Assembly (NCBI GenBank): GCA_023391275.1 | Contig: JAEWBE010000133.1 | Span: forward strand, 1 to 18,535 | Direction: 5' to 3' | Origin: Bacillota bacterium | Lineage (GTDB): Bacteria; Bacillota; Clostridia; Oscillospirales; Acutalibacteraceae | Length of the DNA: 18,535 bases | In this document: piece by piece, positions 15,886-18,535 of the stretch | Layout of the letters: each line of letters opens with the position of its first letter | Numbering within the stretch: position 1 is the stretch's first letter | The notes under the pieces: generated by a model | What the model was told of the DNA's origin: nothing | The model's database searches: none | Seen by the model: only the letters and a program-made list of their open reading frames with translations | Position numbers and translations under genes: made by a program

Positions 15886-15951
15886 ACATTAACCAATATG
15901 AATCCTTGATTCCCTTGAAAAATCAACTGTCAGAAATTCACAGGTACCGAA

Positions 15952-17322
15952 TTATTTCCATCCATCCAGGCCGAGCTGGATTGCGACCTTTGCATTGTCC
16001 TTGTCAATCTGCTGTACTGCGTCCTCCGGTTTAATTGCACCGCTGGCAGCCTCGACACAGATATTAGGCGTATTGGAGCCTTTGACCGGAGTTACGAACT
16101 CCTGTGCCGGATACCAGTTCCCCTTGGAATAATAATCAATCGCTTCTTTAATACTGGTAGCGACATTCGAAGGATACTTGGCATTCTTAACCATGACAGG
16201 TCCGGCCATGGACTGCTTTGCAAAGTATACGTCAAGCCCCTCCTGCGAGGTTACATAAGCCATCCAGAGTTTACCTGCTTCTTTTACCTGATCATCTGCA
16301 TTTTTAGCAATATACCAGCTGTGCGGCATCCAGACTGTGATTCCTGTTTTCGCCGGATCATCACCGGGAGTCGCGAAGAACCCGATATCCTCAACCGCTT
16401 CCGGATAGTTTGCGGCCAGAACATTGACCAGTTCTCTTGTCAGCAGGCAATAGTGGGCGCCTTTTCCTTCTGCAAGCATTTGAATTGCCTGATCGCGGTT
16501 AGTGGAAAGATAATCCTCGTTGTAATATTTATTTGTTGCAATGTCCGCCATTTTCTTAAAGGAGTTGACGTAGCTCGGAATGTTGATGAGCCTTACTTTA
16601 TTGGCGGTATATTCCTTTTCGAAATTCGGATATGTTGTATGAACATTATAGAAATCTGTCAGCCAGATCATCTGAGCCGTGGATTTTATATCGAAAGAAC
16701 CCAGGACCGCTGTATAACCCGCTTTTTTAATTGCATTGCAATTTGAAATAAATTCCGCCCAGGTCTTTGGTACGGACAAGCCCAATTTGGAATATATTTT
16801 TTTATTGTATGCCATACCGCCGGCATACACCGGCATTTCGGGCACTCCGTATGTTTGACCGTTCAAAGTTACGCTGTTGCGGTAAATGTCTTCCAGATTA
16901 TCAAGGAACTTTTCACCGGTAACAGGCATCAGATTGTCTGCCGGGGAAAGATTGTTTAACTGTGCCCCGGAATGCCAGTCAACCAGTCCGTTCAGCTCCC
17001 CGGTGGCGGCCCGCGCCGTGATTAACGTCTCAAAATTATCATCAGATACCTCTTCAACCTCAAACGATACGTTATACTTTTTTTCAAATGCCGCTATTTG
17101 ATTCCGAACACCGTCATTAATCAATGGGCCCACCAGCATTGGTACCGTTAAAGTATCGGTCCAACTGACCTTCTGTTCCGCCGCCCCGGCACCCGAGGCA
17201 TTTTTGGCGCTCTCCGATGTAGCCGCCGCACTTTCACCGGCATCTGACGCCTTGCTTCCACACCCTGTGAACGCCCCGATCATACAGATTGCCAATAATG
17301 CAGCCAATAATCTTCTTCTCAT
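15952..17322 (-). CDS. Extracellular solute-binding lipoprotein, family 1 (sugar type)
   Basis: This is the high-affinity substrate receptor for the ABC importer. The 456-residue protein begins with a lipoprotein signal (MRRRLLAALLAICMIGAF) and a lipobox FTGC with Cys21 as lipid attachment site, followed by a Ser/Ala/Glu-rich tether to about residue 48. The mature part has family-1 hallmarks: LNGQTYGVPE then AYNKKIYSKLGLSVPKTW in the first half, and a C-terminal region with the usual helices that close over the ligand. GGAGAAGGAG precedes the ATG. The gene is first in the catabolic operon, behind an extended -10 promoter. The family is dominated by oligosaccharide and glycoside receptors. The actual ligand is unknown, but the intracellular GH106-like enzyme of the same operon suggests a glycoside or oligosaccharide. 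Confidence 0.92.
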   Translation of the reverse strand: MRRRLLAALLAICMIGAFTGCGSKASDAGESAAATSESAKNASGAGAAEQKVSWTDTLTVPMLVGPLINDGVRNQIAAFEKKYNVSFEVEEVSDDNFETLITARAATGELNGLVDWHSGAQLNNLSPADNLMPVTGEKFLDNLEDIYRNSVTLNGQTYGVPEMPVYAGGMAYNKKIYSKLGLSVPKTWAEFISNCNAIKKAGYTAVLGSFDIKSTAQMIWLTDFYNVHTTYPNFEKEYTANKVRLINIPSYVNSFKKMADIATNKYYNEDYLSTNRDQAIQMLAEGKGAHYCLLTRELVNVLAANYPEAVEDIGFFATPGDDPAKTGITVWMPHSWYIAKNADDQVKEAGKLWMAYVTSQEGLDVYFAKQSMAGPVMVKNAKYPSNVATSIKEAIDYYSKGNWYPAQEFVTPVKGSNTPNICVEAASGAIKPEDAVQQIDKDNAKVAIQLGLDGWK

Positions 17323-17369
17323 TCTTCTTCTCCTTCTCCATTTTAATTTGTACCGATATTGCTGATTCC

Positions 17370-17396
17370 GACACGTTTGTTTTCGTGTTCCGTGTC
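17370..17396. promoter_or_regulatory. Inverted repeat GACACG-N15-CGTGTC in the operon leader
   Basis: GACACG (17370-17375) and CGTGTC (17391-17396) are exact inverse complements, and an additional CGTGTT copy at 17384-17389 can replace the second arm. Relative to the likely transcription start near 17402 the repeat spans about +6 to +32. That would suit a repressor operator or a leader stem-loop rather than an activator site. Confidence 0.4.
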
Positions 17397-17408
17397 ATTT
17401 CGATTAAC

Positions 17409-17417
17409 ATTATAGCA
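17409..17417 (-). promoter_or_regulatory. Extended -10 promoter of the catabolic operon
   Basis: On the minus strand TGCTATAAT (17417 down to 17409) is a perfect extended -10. The -35 position (about 17432-17438) reads TCCTTT or TTCCTT, a poor match, as expected for an extended -10 promoter or one that needs an activator. The T-run of the regulator's terminator occupies the same bases. Transcription should start near 17402 and leave a leader of about 80 bases before the binding-protein start. Confidence 0.6.
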
Positions 17418-17423
17418 TTCGCA

Positions 17424-17494
17424 TTAAATAAAAAGGAAGGTAGAATGTGACATAGTCATGTGTAAATAATGACACTATGCTCACATTCTACCTT
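17424..17494 (-). terminator. Strong terminator after the AraC-family regulator
   Basis: AAGGTAGAATGTGA (17437-17450) and TCACATTCTACCTT (17481-17494) form a perfect 14-bp stem. The enclosed bases extend it further: CATAG with CTATG, and TCAT with ATGA, with small bulges. On the minus strand the stem is followed by CCTTTTTATTTAA. It begins 24 bases past the regulator stop codon. It should insulate the regulator from the operon behind it. Confidence 0.85.
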
Positions 17495-17518
17495 TTACTT
17501 TTTCATATTTTCTTTGGC

Positions 17519-18535
17519 TTATATATGGAACTTTTTAGCATATTCTGAAGGCGATAAATCCGTTCGCGCTTTAAATACTTTACTGAAATATCCGGAATCG
17601 CTGAATCCCAGCATCAACGCCACATCCTTTGTCAGAACCTGCGGGGACTTTTGATAAATCTTCTGTGCCTCCTGAATTTTGCACTCCAGCACAAAATTGT
17701 AAAAGGAAGTGTCGGCGTATTTACGAAACAGGCGATTTACATAAGTCTGGGAAATATAAAAATTATCCGTAATATCCCGCAACCGGATATTTTCCCCGAT
17801 ATTTTTATAAATGTAGTCCTCGATATTCAGGAATAAGTTTTTGGATTCCACCCGGTAATTACTTTTATTATTCAGGAAATCTGCCAGATAATCGCATAAG
17901 CCAAATAATATTTCACTGATACTTCTGGCATAAATATACAGTTCCTCCGTCTGGTCAATCGCCTCCTGCAAAAAATTCTCCCGTTTTATGGAAGCATTGC
18001 CCGCCACCAGGCTCAGTATCTCCACAATACAGCGGTTCATCCAGTTCAGCGGCGCATTTTCCTTTTCCCACTGGTCAAACAGCAAAATCAGCTCGTTTTT
18101 AAATTCCTCCCATTGCTGCCCTTTCAATATGGTAATCAGCCTGCCCCGCAATTTGCTGTCAATTCCGGCATATGATTTTTCCTCAAAGGAACCGCCATGG
18201 AAAACAGCTGTTTTCCCAACCACAATATGCTGATCCAACATATGGTATAATTGCAAAATTACATCTTTCAGGCCCTCCGGGCGCGTGTTCAGCGTATCAT
18301 AGATACATGTAAAATAGGCGAGCCCTCTTCTTTGTTCTCCGTAGTCCTCCAGGGACTGACGAAATTTCGTAAAATACTGTTTGTTTAATATCAGGATTTT
18401 CTCATTTTCAAATCGCCCGTCACAAACATAATACGTTCCCAAATCCCATTCCTTCAGCTTTTCAAAGACCTTCGGGCTCAGATCCAGCAAATATTCCCCA
18501 CGGCTGTTGACGTTTAAATAGCAGCTGCGCAGCAC
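17519..18535 (-). CDS. AraC/YesN-type transcriptional regulator, 5' end outside the window
   Basis: This DNA-binding regulator probably controls the catabolic operon directly downstream. The last 100 residues form a clear AraC-type double helix-turn-helix: a first motif around IRLRDITDNFYISQTYVNRL, and a second with DVALMLGFSDSGYFSKVF then LSPSEYAKKF. The 338 visible residues run to the window edge without a convincing start; the first codon is GTG but has no visible upstream context, so the gene is most likely cut. The preceding 230 residues are helical and match no sensor domain I recognise. They resemble the middle part of YesN-type response regulators, which would place a receiver domain beyond the edge. 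A two-component pair controlling a sugar ABC operon is common in Clostridia, but a one-component AraC regulator remains possible. Confidence 0.85.
   Translation of the reverse strand: MLRSCYLNVNSRGEYLLDLSPKVFEKLKEWDLGTYYVCDGRFENEKILILNKQYFTKFRQSLEDYGEQRRGLAYFTCIYDTLNTRPEGLKDVILQLYHMLDQHIVVGKTAVFHGGSFEEKSYAGIDSKLRGRLITILKGQQWEEFKNELILLFDQWEKENAPLNWMNRCIVEILSLVAGNASIKRENFLQEAIDQTEELYIYARSISEILFGLCDYLADFLNNKSNYRVESKNLFLNIEDYIYKNIGENIRLRDITDNFYISQTYVNRLFRKYADTSFYNFVLECKIQEAQKIYQKSPQVLTKDVALMLGFSDSGYFSKVFKARTDLSPSEYAKKFHI

Noticed and set aside
17338..17410. Catabolite response element (cre) in the operon leader
   Set aside because: The closest stretches miss core bases of the consensus; only the GACACG/CGTGTC repeat is reported.
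1..18535. CRISPR array, tRNA or rRNA gene, transposase or phage genes
   Set aside because: No regularly spaced repeats, tRNA-like folds or mobile-element proteins were recognised; the island boundary idea rests only on the gene remnant.

Overview
The window looks like chromosomal DNA of a Gram-positive anaerobe of the Clostridia, perhaps of the Oscillospiraceae type. The evidence is strong purine-rich ribosome binding sites, lipoprotein-type binding proteins, sugar ABC permeases without their own ATPase, an AraC/YesN-type regulator and moderate GC. The assignment is inferred from style; there is no rRNA or other marker gene.

Left part (1-5755): a small DUF1003 membrane protein (+) converges on a methyl-accepting chemotaxis protein (-). 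Divergent from the chemoreceptor is a phosphate-uptake operon, pstS-pstC-pstA (+). It has a PhoB/PhoP-box-like repeat upstream and a terminator-like hairpin between pstS and pstC. The usual pstB and phoU do not follow pstA.

Junction (5756-6340): about 580 bases without an intact gene. They hold a clear fragment of a YibE/F-family membrane protein that stops abruptly about 85 bases before the next operon, which suggests a rearrangement or insertion boundary.

Right part (6340-18535, all -): a catabolic island. In transcription order it holds an AraC-family regulator (cut by the window edge), a strong terminator, an extended -10 promoter, a sugar-type binding lipoprotein, a hairpin, two ABC permeases, a large GH106-like intracellular glycosidase, a LarA-type nickel-dependent 2-hydroxyacid racemase/epimerase, an aconitase-family hydro-lyase (LeuC-like and LeuD-like subunits), another hairpin, and a mandelate-racemase-type acid-sugar dehydratase. 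I infer that a glycoside or oligosaccharide is imported, cleaved in the cytoplasm, and that a hydroxyacid or sugar-acid part is epimerised and dehydrated. The combination matches no standard pathway that I can name. It is the best candidate here for an undescribed system. No kinase, aldolase, LarB/C/E maturation genes or transport ATPase are in the window.
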